In this document: piece after piece, positions 30,711 to 37,975 of the stretch | Layout: each line of letters begins with the position of its first letter | Position numbering within the stretch: position 1 is the first letter of the stretch | Origin: a virus | DNA length: 61,999 nucleotides | IMG/VR virus record: IMGVR_UViG_3300008448_000076 | Span: 1-61,999 of that record | Direction: 5' to 3' (one strand) | Notes under the pieces: generated by a model | The model's input: the letters and a program-made list of their open reading frames with translations, nothing else | Database searches by the model: none | What the model was told of the DNA's origin: nothing | Made by a program: the position numbers and the translations under genes

Positions 30711-31156
30711 TGGACATTAATCTTTTGATAACGGCTGAACGGACGTTCAACGATCTGCTCCGTGAGTACATTGATTACCGCTACCCGAAGCCTTTGCTGA
30801 GAAAGCCCAAGAAGAACGAGGACACCCCGCAGATGCGAGAACTTCTCCGGTATCAGCATGAAAGGTCAATGGACCTATGGCAGAAGACAGTGGACGATGT
30901 CCTCCGCCAGACGATGATCAATGATTTGACGATAGAAGGCATCTACGGGGCCATTGATCGCACTATACGGATGATAAAGGACGCTGAGTATCTGGCAACG
31001 GACGTGACAGAACTGGTCAAGCGCAGGAGATTGTTTGAGCAGATCAAATCCATTATCCACATCAGCCCTGCCTATCCGAAGGATGCGGCGCGGAGACTGG
31101 TTAACCTGAACAAGAAACTCGTAGCAGAGCCTCGCTCTTACGCATATGGAGATTAA
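30710..31156 (+). CDS. Unknown helical early protein (148 aa)
   Basis: It begins MDINLLITAERTFNDLLREY and contains RYQHERSMDLWQKTVDDVLR and RTIRMIKDAEYLATDVTELV. It is rich in charged helices. The leader AAAGGAAACTGAGTG matches that of the two genes before it. No family recognised. Confidence 0.65.
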   Translation: MDINLLITAERTFNDLLREYIDYRYPKPLLRKPKKNEDTPQMRELLRYQHERSMDLWQKTVDDVLRQTMINDLTIEGIYGAIDRTIRMIKDAEYLATDVTELVKRRRLFEQIKSIIHISPAYPKDAARRLVNLNKKLVAEPRSYAYGD

Positions 31157-31157
31157 G

Positions 31158-31424
31158 ATGAGTTGGAAGCACACAGATTCTTTTGATTACGTTGGCCCAA
31201 GGACAAAGGGCACACAGTTTGCGAAGCTTGTTTACGACCAAGTGTCGGGGGAAGCAGACGTGATGGCAAACGAGGCTTACAGGGATATGCCAGATGCCAT
31301 GAAGCTTGATGTGCTGGGCGATGCTATTGGGATGTTGCAACGGGAACGCAACTACATCGTGTCAAAAATGGCACGTTCGCATATCAGCTATGCAAAAATG
31401 TCAGATGACAAAGGTCAACAATAG
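31158..31424 (+). CDS. Unknown early protein (88 aa)
   Basis: I choose the ATG at 31158 (GGAG eight bases upstream); an in-frame ATG at 31146 would add four residues and overlap the previous gene. It begins MSWKHTDSFDYVGPRTKGTQ and continues YDQVSGEADVMANEAYRDMP. Unknown function. Confidence 0.65.
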   Translation: MSWKHTDSFDYVGPRTKGTQFAKLVYDQVSGEADVMANEAYRDMPDAMKLDVLGDAIGMLQRERNYIVSKMARSHISYAKMSDDKGQQ

Positions 31425-31551
31425 GTTTACATCTACCACATATCCGGTGGGTGTCCTGTGCCGTCCACGATTGCGGCAACCAGTGTGCTTGCTAGACACT
31501 CCGTAAGCCTCCGTGGTGGGCCGGATAGATGACCAACAGAAAGGGTCAGTC
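31425..31551 (+). promoter_or_regulatory. Structured leader RNA upstream of the 63-aa gene
   Basis: Co-linear nested pairs: TATCCGG (31441) with CCGGATA (31521), CCACG (31465) with CGTGG (31512), TTGCGG (31471) with CCGTAA (31501, one wobble) and AGTGT (31482) with ACACT (31496) around a 9-base loop. The rod ends about 20 bases before the start codon region. It could be a regulatory 5' UTR; no known riboswitch class is recognised. Confidence 0.5.
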
Positions 31552-31743
31552 ATGGAAAGATTAATGTCGCATATCGTCGATCTTCGTGATCGGCTGAGGG
31601 AAGTAGATGCGCGGGACCAAGAAGAGTCTGATGCTATTGCCCGTGAGGTCTGGGACGATTGGGTCGAGGCCTTGTGGTGGGACTTGCAGGAAGAAGTTCA
31701 GGATTATCTGAAGAAGAGAAACGAAAATGTCTCATCGCTTTAA
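31552..31743 (+). CDS. Unknown acidic helical protein (63 aa)
   Basis: The ATG at 31552 follows AAAGGGTCAGTC. MERLMSHIVDLRDRLREVDA and WVEALWWDLQEEVQDYLKKR form charged helices with clustered Trp. Unknown function. The structured leader precedes it. Confidence 0.65.
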   Translation: MERLMSHIVDLRDRLREVDARDQEESDAIAREVWDDWVEALWWDLQEEVQDYLKKRNENVSSL

Positions 31744-32005
31744 ACAAATGGAGTCTGGTGCGATTGATGTGCGGGATCAAGATGCTACGTACATCATCTC
31801 GCATTACGATGCTGAGATTATTGTGTTGGCTCTCGGTAACTATAGAAGACTCCTTGAAAAAAGATGGGACGATAACCCGAACCACAGCCTGACAAGGAAG
31901 ATCGAGGATCTGGAGTATATCTACGAGGCTTTCACTGAGATCGTAGGTACAAAGAATACCATTCAAGATATCGCTCGCAAGAAAATCAAACTGAAGGAAG
32001 TGTAA
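31727..32005 (+). CDS. Unknown early protein (92 aa)
   Basis: It overlaps the previous gene by 17 bases. MSHRFKQMESGAIDVRDQDA and IISHYDAEIIVLALGNYRRL are seen, with a charged C-terminal helix. No family recognised. Confidence 0.65.
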   Translation: MSHRFKQMESGAIDVRDQDATYIISHYDAEIIVLALGNYRRLLEKRWDDNPNHSLTRKIEDLEYIYEAFTEIVGTKNTIQDIARKKIKLKEV

Positions 32006-32006
32006 A

Positions 32007-32219
32007 ATGACAAAGGACAGTGAAAAGAAATCAGAGCGCGTCGTGATGAACGTGCTTCAGCTTACGCCATCCGACTCGGCATTCATTGCAATGGTGTTGG
32101 AGATGTACGCAAAGGAGATGGAGCGAGCGATTGAAAAGCTTAGCCCGTCGAATGCAATTGGCAAAGGTATCATCAGCCGTGACATCGCTGATGCAAAGCG
32201 TCTCGTGGAGATCCTATGA
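32007..32219 (+). CDS. Unknown early protein (70 aa)
   Basis: The protein MTKDSEKKSERVVMNVLQLT... contains SAFIAMVLEMYAKEMERAIE. Its start lies in TGACAAA GGACAGT heptads one base after the previous stop. No family recognised. Confidence 0.65.
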   Translation: MTKDSEKKSERVVMNVLQLTPSDSAFIAMVLEMYAKEMERAIEKLSPSNAIGKGIISRDIADAKRLVEIL

Positions 32220-32226
32220 GGTTATT

Positions 32227-32448
32227 ATGGAAACAATAGCAGTTTGGTTTTCTTGCGGGGCCGCCAGTGCGGTAGCCGCAAAAAGGACAGTAGAAAAGTA
32301 CGGCTCGACACATAAAATAAGGGTTTTGAACAACCCTATTTTAGAGGAAGATGAGGACAATCAAAGATTTTTAAAGGATGTGGAAAAATGGGTTGGTATT
32401 GAAGTAGAAACCGTGGTCTCAAAAAATACCCGTCTCAATCCGCAGTAG
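32227..32448 (+). CDS. PAPS-reductase-like protein, N-terminal frame (frameshifted)
   Basis: The frame starts METIAVWFSCGAASAVAAKR; SCGAAS is the PP-loop (SGGxxS-like) nucleotide-binding motif of the PAPS reductase/adenine-nucleotide alpha-hydrolase group. It continues with LEEDEDNQRFLKDVEKWVGI and stops at 32446-32448. The rest of the domain follows in the next frame (to 32966). At A-AAA-AAT (32421-32427) a -1 slip or one extra A would join the two and give a 246-aa protein of normal family length. This is either programmed frameshifting, a true deletion or a sequencing error. Confidence 0.75.
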   Translation: METIAVWFSCGAASAVAAKRTVEKYGSTHKIRVLNNPILEEDEDNQRFLKDVEKWVGIEVETVVSKNTRLNPQ

Positions 32449-32966
32449 AGGTGTGGGACAGAAGAAAATTTATGAGCGGTCCTTCCGGAGCTCCCTGTAC
32501 ACTGGAGTTAAAAAAGTATGCGCGTCAAGAATGGGAAAAAAATAACGAGGTTGACTGGCACGTTCTTGGGTTTACAGCTGATGAAGTAAAAAGACATGAA
32601 CGATTTGTGCTCACAGAAAGATCTAATGTTCTCCCTATCTTGATTGAGGACAACATAACAAAATCCGATTGCTACACCATACTTCGGGAGAACGGGCTGT
32701 TACTGCCTCGTATTTATTCTATGGGGTATCCGAATGCAAACTGCATCGGTTGTGTAAAGGCAACCTCCCCCACTTATTGGTCCCACGTAAGAAATGTTCA
32801 CCCAGAGGTGTTTGAAAAGAGATCCACTCAATCAAGAGAAATAGGGGCTAGACTTGTTCGCTATAAGGGAAAAAGAATTTTTTTAGACGAGTTGCCAGAA
32901 GGTGCAACAGGCAGATCTATGAAAAACATGGACTTTGAATGCGGTGTTTTTTGTGAGGAAAAGTGA
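32429..32966 (+). CDS. PAPS-reductase-like protein, C-terminal frame
   Basis: This frame holds the family's remaining motifs: VWDRRKFMSGPSGAPCTLEL, FTADEVKRHERFVLTERSNV, GYPNANCIGCVKATSPTYWS and RIFLDELPEGATGRSMK. The two Cys of CIGC are typical of phage members. No good start codon exists at its beginning, which supports a single protein made through the shift at 32421-32427. The substrate (sulfonucleotide or a DNA-modification thiolation) is not known. Confidence 0.75.
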
Positions 32967-32975
32967 GGAGATCCT

Positions 32976-33332
32976 ATGATCATGCAAGCTTATCTTATTG
33001 ATCCAAAGGCTCGAACTGTCGAGTCATGTGATTACAGCAATGACTGGAAAGACATTGCAGGTTTGATCGAGTGCAACACATTCGATGTTGCAGGGACGGA
33101 TAAACTCTCGGTGTATGTCGATGACGAAGGTTTGTTTGCACCGGAGCGTCACTTCTTCATGGTCGATGGGTTTCCTCAACCGTTGTGTAACAAGGGTTTG
33201 TTGCTCGGTCCTGTGGACTACGACACAGGCGAAACTCTTGAGGCTCCGTGGACATTGGAACAGGCACAGGCACTTGTGAAGTTCGTGTCCCTCGAAGAGG
33301 CTTTGGTAATTGCGAAAGGATTACGCGAGTGA
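32976..33332 (+). CDS. DUF3846-like protein (118 aa)
   Basis: It follows GAGGAGATCCT. MIMQAYLIDPKARTVESCDY, IAGLIECNTFDV, LSVYVDDEGLFAPERHFFMV and CNKGLLLGPVDYDTGE match the pattern of a common small phage/plasmid protein that I associate with DUF3846. Its function is not established. Confidence 0.65.
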   Translation: MIMQAYLIDPKARTVESCDYSNDWKDIAGLIECNTFDVAGTDKLSVYVDDEGLFAPERHFFMVDGFPQPLCNKGLLLGPVDYDTGETLEAPWTLEQAQALVKFVSLEEALVIAKGLRE

Positions 33333-33334
33333 CA

Positions 33335-33508
33335 ATGGGCCACAAGGAAAAGTTAAAGGGCGGTGATGAGTACGACTTCCTGACAAGGGCTCGTCGTTAC
33401 TACCATCACAAGGCCGGACAGATCCGAAAGGTCAAGCGTAAGTTCTGGAAGAGACAAAGGGCAGAGGTCAGAGATCATATGAAAGGGGACAACAATGAGG
33501 AAGATTAG
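33335..33508 (+). CDS. Basic small protein (57 aa)
   Basis: The start is ATG at 33335, or GTG at 33329 overlapping the previous stop. MGHKEKLKGGDEYDFLTRAR and YYHHKAGQIRKVKRKFWKRQ are strongly basic, which suggests nucleic-acid contact. No family recognised. Confidence 0.6.
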   Translation: MGHKEKLKGGDEYDFLTRARRYYHHKAGQIRKVKRKFWKRQRAEVRDHMKGDNNEED

Positions 33509-33659
33509 ACTGTGGATTTTCTTGAGCGCGATCTGGGTTGCAAAGAAGGCTTGCTACAATGGTCTTTGCTACGACGACCTTAACGAGGCTAAGAAGACAG
33601 AGTGGCAACACTATAATTGGATACGTGAAGATGACGACTATTACGATCCAACCATCTAA
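33495..33659 (+). CDS. Small Trp/Tyr-rich protein with hydrophobic start (54 aa)
   Basis: Read by hand from the ATG at 33495 to the TAA at 33657. MRKIRLWIFLSAIWVAKKAC could be a membrane or signal segment. An acidic tail follows (WIREDDDYYDPTI). It overlaps the starts and stops of both neighbours. The call depends on packing and the good ATG. Confidence 0.5.
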   Translation: MRKIRLWIFLSAIWVAKKACYNGLCYDDLNEAKKTEWQHYNWIREDDDYYDPTI

Positions 33660-34080
33660 GTGGGACAAGAGGTTCATCGAACTGGCAGAGTTCATTGGGC
33701 AGTGGTCAAAGGATCCATCGACGCAGGTCGGTGCGGTGATTGTCCGACCGGACAAGACGATTGCTTCGGTCGGATACAATGGCTTCCCTCGTGGCACGGA
33801 TGACGGTGCTCATCTCTACGAGGAGAAGGAAGTAAAGTACGCACGGATTGTTCATGCGGAGATTAACGCTTTGATCTCCGCACAGAATGCGGATTTTAAA
33901 GGATGCACTATCTACGTGTCGCCTCTGTACCCATGCCCACAATGTGCGGCGGCATTGATACAGGCGGGGATCACACGGGTTGTTGCTCGATTGAGCAACA
34001 GACCAGACTGGAAGGATCGTTTCGCTATCTCGAAGCAGTTGATGCGGGAAGCGGGTGTTGAATTTGTAACGGTGGGGTGA
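33631..34080 (+). CDS. Deoxycytidylate (dCMP) deaminase
   Basis: I choose the ATG at 33631 (MTTITIQPSKWDKRFIELAE) because the longer frame has no ribosome site. The zinc site is H75-A-E77 (RIVHAEINA) and C102-P-Q-C105 (PCPQC). PSTQVGAVIVRP and GYNGFPRG are standard for dCMP deaminases. The enzyme converts dCMP to dUMP and feeds dTTP synthesis during phage replication. No thymidylate synthase was seen. Confidence 0.92.
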   Translation: MTTITIQPSKWDKRFIELAEFIGQWSKDPSTQVGAVIVRPDKTIASVGYNGFPRGTDDGAHLYEEKEVKYARIVHAEINALISAQNADFKGCTIYVSPLYPCPQCAAALIQAGITRVVARLSNRPDWKDRFAISKQLMREAGVEFVTVG

Positions 34081-34083
34081 GCG

Positions 34084-34230
34084 ATGAACGAGCGAATCAA
34101 GAAGGCAATGAGAGATGCATTTGAAGATCTTTTCCTACCAGTGTTCATGGTCACATGGGCAGTCGGCCTCGGGGTTGTGTCATTTTTGCTAATGATATCA
34201 ACGCTTTGGACGGTGTTCAGCTTCTTTTGA
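34084..34230 (+). CDS. Small membrane protein (48 aa)
   Basis: Read by hand from the ATG at 34084 to the TGA at 34228. MNERIKKAMRDAFEDLFLPV is followed by one long hydrophobic helix, TWAVGLGVVSFLLMISTLWT. It lies between the deaminase and the transglycosylase. It could be a small holin-like or anchor protein, but no motif supports that. Confidence 0.55.
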   Translation: MNERIKKAMRDAFEDLFLPVFMVTWAVGLGVVSFLLMISTLWTVFSFF

Positions 34231-34284
34231 TTGACTCAGGCGGTGTCTTCAACGACACTGCCTGCCCCGAAACGGCAGAAGGAC

Positions 34285-34692
34285 ATGAGGATGAGAGCCC
34301 TAGCAATCATCGCAGTGGCATTTGCTTTCCCTGCAATAGCAGGAACATCAGTTGATCAAATGTTAAATGATGCCGCAGACAGGCACGGGATCCCAAGGGA
34401 CATCGTACACGCTGTGGCAATGGTTGAAAGTACGAAGCGGTGCGGAGCCAGAAACGGACCACACCGAGGTATACTACAAGTCTCTCGTGGCGCGGTCGAG
34501 GAAGTCGGAATGCAATGGCCCCCTCGAAGTTGTTACGAAGAGATCGAGGCCGGAGTTCGCTACCTTAAGAAAGCAATAGACAGAGGTGGACTCGGATGCA
34601 AAGGTGTTACTCTCTACAACACCGGAATATATGCAAAACCCCACTGCTCTGCATACGGCAGAAAGGTAATGCGTAAAAGGACTGAGGCATGA
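34285..34692 (+). CDS. Lytic transglycosylase-like protein (135 aa)
   Basis: The ATG at 34285 opens a clear signal peptide (MRMRALAIIAVAFAFPAIAG), so I prefer it to the upstream start at 34231. The body has LNDAADRHGIPRDIVHAVAM, VEST with the probable catalytic E48, RGILQVSRGAVEEVG and an AGVRYLKKAI helix, the SLT goose-type layout. It should act on peptidoglycan in the periplasm. An early-region position suggests entry or superinfection roles rather than final lysis. Confidence 0.8.
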   Translation: MRMRALAIIAVAFAFPAIAGTSVDQMLNDAADRHGIPRDIVHAVAMVESTKRCGARNGPHRGILQVSRGAVEEVGMQWPPRSCYEEIEAGVRYLKKAIDRGGLGCKGVTLYNTGIYAKPHCSAYGRKVMRKRTEA

Positions 34693-34889
34693 ACAGAGAG
34701 CAGCTGATAGATGCCCTTGTTTGTATCGGCATTGATCAAGTCCGACAGATGGAAACCCATCAATGGCTTGGTGTTATCAGAACTCTTATGAATCTCGTGT
34801 TTAGTTCAATGACTGATGAAGAATTATTGGCGCATTACAAAGATGCAATGGAGAAAGAAGATGACAACGGACAACCAACTGCCAGCTGA
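34689..34889 (+). CDS. Unknown early protein (66 aa)
   Basis: It overlaps the transglycosylase stop by ATGA. MNREQLIDALVCIGIDQVRQ and WLGVIRTLMNLVFSSMTDEE are helical, with an acidic end. No family recognised. Confidence 0.65.
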   Translation: MNREQLIDALVCIGIDQVRQMETHQWLGVIRTLMNLVFSSMTDEELLAHYKDAMEKEDDNGQPTAS

Positions 34890-35133
34890 AGACGACCTTC
34901 AAAACATAAGTGATAAATTGTTTCATGCTTATGTCGATCTGACATACACTTCGATGAAGGAACTTGCTGAAAAGTACAGTGGTCATGTGGCAATGAGCAT
35001 TGTGCTTATGACAGCAGCAAACTTTGCAGTGCAGTCACACCTCGCTGCAGGCATGACGAAGGACATGGTTCTCGATCTTATCAAAGGTGCTATCGACGAT
35101 GCCGAAGACGAAAAAGAAGTTGCGCCACACTAA
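34861..35133 (+). CDS. Unknown early protein (90 aa)
   Basis: The ATG at 34861 follows GGAGAAAGAAG inside the previous gene. MTTDNQLPAEDDLQNISDKL precedes a helical middle (SIVLMTAANFAVQSHLAAGM) and an acidic end (AIDDAEDEKEVAPH). No family recognised. Confidence 0.65.
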   Translation: MTTDNQLPAEDDLQNISDKLFHAYVDLTYTSMKELAEKYSGHVAMSIVLMTAANFAVQSHLAAGMTKDMVLDLIKGAIDDAEDEKEVAPH

Positions 35134-35173
35134 AAGTTGATATAGTCTTTACCGCAGAAAGGGCAGAGGACAA

Positions 35174-35488
35174 ATGACAGAAGTCATTCAAGGTGAGTTC
35201 GCATATCCTTTTGAGGTTGATCTTAAGGAGCCGCGTCCAATCAATGTATCTGGCACAGCTGTTATCAAGTACGAGGCTGAACGGTACAGCAAAGAGGACG
35301 GTTGGTTTATTGAGGATATCTCCGTTTCAGAAATGACAATTGATGAGGCTTACAATGAAGAAGGTGATGCAACAGGTGTGGGCTCGGACGAAGTCCTTAT
35401 CCTTGCGAATTATATTAGCACTCAAAGCTACGATGACTTGGTTTATCGGGCTATTGAAGACTCTCATGAGAGGTCTTTCTACGGTTAG
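35174..35488 (+). CDS. Unknown acidic early protein (104 aa)
   Basis: The start lies in GGGCAGA GGACAAA TGACAGA heptads. MTEVIQGEFAYPFEVDLKEP and AVIKYEAERYSKEDGWFIED suggest an alpha/beta fold. No family recognised. Confidence 0.65.
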   Translation: MTEVIQGEFAYPFEVDLKEPRPINVSGTAVIKYEAERYSKEDGWFIEDISVSEMTIDEAYNEEGDATGVGSDEVLILANYISTQSYDDLVYRAIEDSHERSFYG

Positions 35489-35744
35489 TTTATCCTACAT
35501 TCGTCGTAGCATTGGCGAGACCTTTGTGTATGTCGGCAACAAGATCTCCGGTCGCAGCCGTTACATGGAACCTGTGATCGATCTTGTGTTCAAAGATGAG
35601 AGCAAGGAAGAGTTTGCTTACAGGGTTTCGTTAACAACAAGGCGGTACGATATCGAGGTCGGCGTCTTCGATACTTACGAAGAGGCTGGTCAGATATGCG
35701 ACAACATCGAGAAGACAGTGAAGGAATTGAACAATGCAAACTGA
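35466..35744 (+). CDS. Unknown early protein (92 aa)
   Basis: The ATG at 35466 lies within the previous gene's end (23-base overlap). MRGLSTVSLSYIRRSIGETF, YMEPVIDLVFKDESKEEFAY and RYDIEVGVFDTYEEAGQICD are seen. No family recognised. Confidence 0.6.
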   Translation: MRGLSTVSLSYIRRSIGETFVYVGNKISGRSRYMEPVIDLVFKDESKEEFAYRVSLTTRRYDIEVGVFDTYEEAGQICDNIEKTVKELNNAN

Positions 35745-35943
35745 CATGTTTGATAAACCTATAGCCGAGTTACGTGTTGTGCAGGTCGTGAACAGACAGA
35801 CGGGCGATGCACTCAGTTGGTCTCTGGAGTTTCGATTTATGTCAGAGGACAGATGGCATCCGGTAAAGGTCGAAGTTTTCGGTGCCACTTTAGTAGAGAA
35901 TAGTAATGAACCAGATTCACCAGTTACAGAAGAAGATCGATAA
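35734..35943 (+). CDS. Unknown early protein (69 aa)
   Basis: MQTDMFDKPIAELRVVQVVN and SWSLEFRFMSEDRWHPVKVE suggest a small beta-type domain with an acidic tail. It overlaps both neighbours. No family recognised. Confidence 0.65.
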   Translation: MQTDMFDKPIAELRVVQVVNRQTGDALSWSLEFRFMSEDRWHPVKVEVFGATLVENSNEPDSPVTEEDR

Positions 35944-36274
35944 GCTAGAGAAAGAACTTCTCCACTACAGGGCTTTGTTTGAAAGAGGCGGAAATGATGC
36001 TCGTTTCTCTCTGGCTTTCAAGGCTCCGGCGCAATTGGCCGCGGTGATCAAGGCTCTCTATATGTTTCCGATTGTCGGATACGATTCATTGATCGCCATT
36101 GCTGATAGCCATGGTCACACGAAGGATCACGATCACACCTATGTGCGGATGATGATCTATCGTACTCGAAGAATTCTAGAGAAGCATAAGATAGAGATCG
36201 AATCTCGACCGCTGTTTGGCTACTCGATTGATGCAAAAGGTAAGGCAAAAATTAAGGAGATGATCGGTGAATGA
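35906..36274 (+). CDS. Putative winged-helix DNA-binding protein (122 aa)
   Basis: An N-terminal coiled coil (QLQKKIDKLEKELLHYRALF) is followed by a region like a C-terminal response-regulator winged helix: IVGYDSLIAIADSHGHTKDH, YVRMMIYRTRRILEKHKIEI and SRPLFGYSIDAKGKAKIKEM. In that family the last helix contacts DNA and the hairpin reads GxGYxL-like; GYSID fits. It may be a middle-gene or replication regulator, next to the DnaA-like gene. Confidence 0.6.
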   Translation: MNQIHQLQKKIDKLEKELLHYRALFERGGNDARFSLAFKAPAQLAAVIKALYMFPIVGYDSLIAIADSHGHTKDHDHTYVRMMIYRTRRILEKHKIEIESRPLFGYSIDAKGKAKIKEMIGE

Positions 36275-36782
36275 TCTTGCGTTTGTTGAAAACTACAAGA
36301 GGATTCGTAATCGGTTTAACCAACCCCAAAAGAAAGTTGTCGCTGTAAAACCCGTCGAGGAAACAGTCCCGACTGTCGAGTCTCCGTCTTACCGACCGCC
36401 GGAAAACATAACCACCTTAAAGGTTATGCAGGATCCGGAACTGCGAGGGTACCTTCGCAAGATCGTGCTTCTGGAGGAAGGGATAACATATCGACAGGCT
36501 CTCCTGAAAGGTGCGGAAGATGTCCCGAAGCGGATCAAGCTTGCCGTGCTTCCTATTCTCGAAGAGACGAACTTCAGTTGGGGTGAGTTGTTCGGGAAGG
36601 ACAAGGAGACCAAGCGAAATGCTCGGTGTACCGAGGCTGTTCAGGTGAAGTGGCAGATCTTCAAGGAACTGCACCACATTCACGGGATAGGCCCGACCCA
36701 GATCGCAAGCTGGTGCAAGATGGATCATACGTCAGTCCTGTATGGGCTGGGTAAATTGAAGAAGAGGGTAAAGAGCAAATGA
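36267..36782 (+). CDS. DnaA domain-IV-like DNA-binding protein (171 aa)
   Basis: The C-terminal 35 residues (HIHGIGPTQIASWCKMDHTS, VLYGLGKLKKR) match the helix-turn-helix of DnaA domain IV, including the DHTSVLYG version of the DHTTVLHA signature. The N-terminal half is a Pro/Lys linker and a helical part with no AAA+ Walker motifs. It could bind DnaA boxes or phage origin iterons and recruit or block host initiation. It overlaps both neighbours by a few bases. Confidence 0.7.
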   Translation: MNDLAFVENYKRIRNRFNQPQKKVVAVKPVEETVPTVESPSYRPPENITTLKVMQDPELRGYLRKIVLLEEGITYRQALLKGAEDVPKRIKLAVLPILEETNFSWGELFGKDKETKRNARCTEAVQVKWQIFKELHHIHGIGPTQIASWCKMDHTSVLYGLGKLKKRVKSK

Positions 36783-37039
36783 CAGAGGTCAACGAACTGC
36801 TATCAGAACGTGAGAAGACACACGGTAGATTTGCCGATGTCTCGTATATAGCCCAAGAATTAAAGGATACTCTTCGGAGATCCCCTAACTGGAAGAACAT
36901 AAAGTCCAGACAGAGAGAAGCCCTTGACATGATCTGCAATAAGATGGGACGTTTACTATCTGGTAACCCCAACTTCGAGGATCACTCGGACGACATTGTT
37001 GGGTACGCGGTACTTTTGCGGAGGGCTTTAGATGATTGA
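36779..37039 (+). CDS. Conserved phage protein (DUF6378-like, 86 aa)
   Basis: LLSEREKTHGRFADVSYIAQ, RQREALDMICNKMGRLLSGN and DHSDDIVGYAVLLRR are the signature of a widespread phage protein that I associate with DUF6378. Its start lies in GAGCAAA TGACAGA GGTCAAC heptads. No enzymatic function is established. Confidence 0.8.
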   Translation: MTEVNELLSEREKTHGRFADVSYIAQELKDTLRRSPNWKNIKSRQREALDMICNKMGRLLSGNPNFEDHSDDIVGYAVLLRRALDD

Positions 37040-37211
37040 AAGAGTAATGGCTTTCTTCGTGTTTCTGCCTGTGGCCCTGTCACTTATTGTACTGTCGTTC
37101 AACATCAGGAGGGAGTTCTTGTATGGCACGGATCACGATGTGTTCCGGAGAGACTTGTTCTCTGGCAAAAACCTGTCACAGATCTCCCTTGAGCGGGACA
37201 CCGATAAGTGA
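37032..37211 (+). CDS. Small membrane protein (59 aa)
   Basis: Read by hand from the ATG at 37032, overlapping the previous stop. MIERVMAFFVFLPVALSLIV is one transmembrane helix. A charged cytoplasmic tail follows (DHDVFRRDLFSGKNLSQISL). Its second half overlaps the Cys-rich gene at 37123 in another frame. Confidence 0.55.
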   Translation: MIERVMAFFVFLPVALSLIVLSFNIRREFLYGTDHDVFRRDLFSGKNLSQISLERDTDK

Positions 37212-37413
37212 AAATCAGGAGTGGTTCATAGAGGAACCATATTGGCGAGATGGAACAGCAAACCCCACAATCTGCGACGAATACTGGCCCAAAAAAGAAG
37301 CGGGCTGCGCCCCGTTACCTTACTCGTACGTGGATCGAGGGGTCGCAGCTGATCCTTTGCACCAACGAGCAACAGTTCAAGAGGGTTCTCAAGAAGACTG
37401 GGCAGAAGGATGA
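37123..37413 (+). CDS. Cys-rich small protein, possible metal binder (96 aa)
   Basis: The ATG at 37123 follows CAGGAGGGAGTTCTTGT. MARITMCSGETCSLAKTCHR and QEWFIEEPYW...CDEYWPKK resemble a small phage Cys-rich protein. The last about 55 codons (37250-37413) overlap the HEAVH gene in another frame and look like run-on sequence, so the family part may end near 37295. Confidence 0.6.
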   Translation: MARITMCSGETCSLAKTCHRSPLSGTPISENQEWFIEEPYWRDGTANPTICDEYWPKKEAGCAPLPYSYVDRGVAADPLHQRATVQEGSQEDWAEG

Positions 37414-37699
37414 TCTGTTCTTGGATGAGGGAGCCCTCGCCATGACGCATAGCTTCAAGCACAACAATGATTCGTTATGCATTGTGTGCATGCCTATCTA
37501 CAATGACATGGATGCTGCCGACGTGATCGGCTTACTTGTACATGAAGCTGTACATGTTTGGCAGTATCACTGCGAGTACATCGGGGAAACAAAGCCCGGG
37601 GAAGAGCAGGAAGCGTACTGTATCCAAGCGATTACGACCTTCCTTTTTAGGGATTATCTCAGACAAAAGGGGATCGAGGACGATGGAAAGACACGCTGA
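37250..37699 (+). CDS. HExxH zincin-like protein (149 aa)
   Basis: A basic start (GPKKKRAAPRYLTRTWIEGS) precedes FKRVLKKTGQKDDLFLDEG and the zinc motif in DVIGLLVHEAVHVWQYHCEY (HEAVH at residues 98-102). KPGEEQEAYCIQAITTFLF follows about 15 residues later and offers a Glu third ligand. Phages often carry such minimal metallopeptidase-like proteins of unknown target. Confidence 0.75.
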   Translation: MEQQTPQSATNTGPKKKRAAPRYLTRTWIEGSQLILCTNEQQFKRVLKKTGQKDDLFLDEGALAMTHSFKHNNDSLCIVCMPIYNDMDAADVIGLLVHEAVHVWQYHCEYIGETKPGEEQEAYCIQAITTFLFRDYLRQKGIEDDGKTR

Positions 37700-37892
37700 C
37701 TCAGAAACAATCGATCACATTATTGCACTGCGAAAAGAGATTGAGCAGTTGCAAAAAGAAAACCAGAACTACAGGAACTACGTCTCGATGGTGTACAATA
37801 CCCTGATCGAGATCCGTTTAATCATTCGGCATTGCGACGACCCGAATCAGGCCGTACTCGATGCTATCAAAGATGCTATCAAGAGGCTGTGA
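37683..37892 (+). CDS. Coiled-coil protein (69 aa)
   Basis: The ATG at 37683 lies 17 bases before the end of the zincin gene. IALRKEIEQLQKENQNYRNY is a coiled coil, followed by VYNTLIEIRLIIRHCDDP and a helical tail. No family recognised. Confidence 0.65.
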   Translation: MERHADSETIDHIIALRKEIEQLQKENQNYRNYVSMVYNTLIEIRLIIRHCDDPNQAVLDAIKDAIKRL

Positions 37893-37966
37893 TGGAAGTT
37901 TTATTGGTTTGGCTGGCGGTCTTCGGATTATGTGCTATCCTCTACTGGTCAGCCCTGTACCCGTAG
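37892..37966 (+). CDS. 24-aa single-pass membrane peptide
   Basis: Read by hand: ATG at 37892 overlapping the previous stop, TAG at 37964-37966. The peptide MEVLLVWLAVFGLCAILYWS plus ALYP is one hydrophobic helix. Support is packing only, so it stays tentative. Confidence 0.4.
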   Translation: MEVLLVWLAVFGLCAILYWSALYP

Positions 37967-37975
37967 GAGGGAACA

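Noticed and set aside
31053-31061. Perfect DnaA box TTATCCACA
   Set aside because: It is single, lies inside a coding gene, and about half a match is expected by chance in 62 kb on both strands.
35340-35465. Longer N-terminal extension of the 92-aa early protein
   Set aside because: The extension lies entirely in another gene and the ATG at 35466 is a sufficient start.
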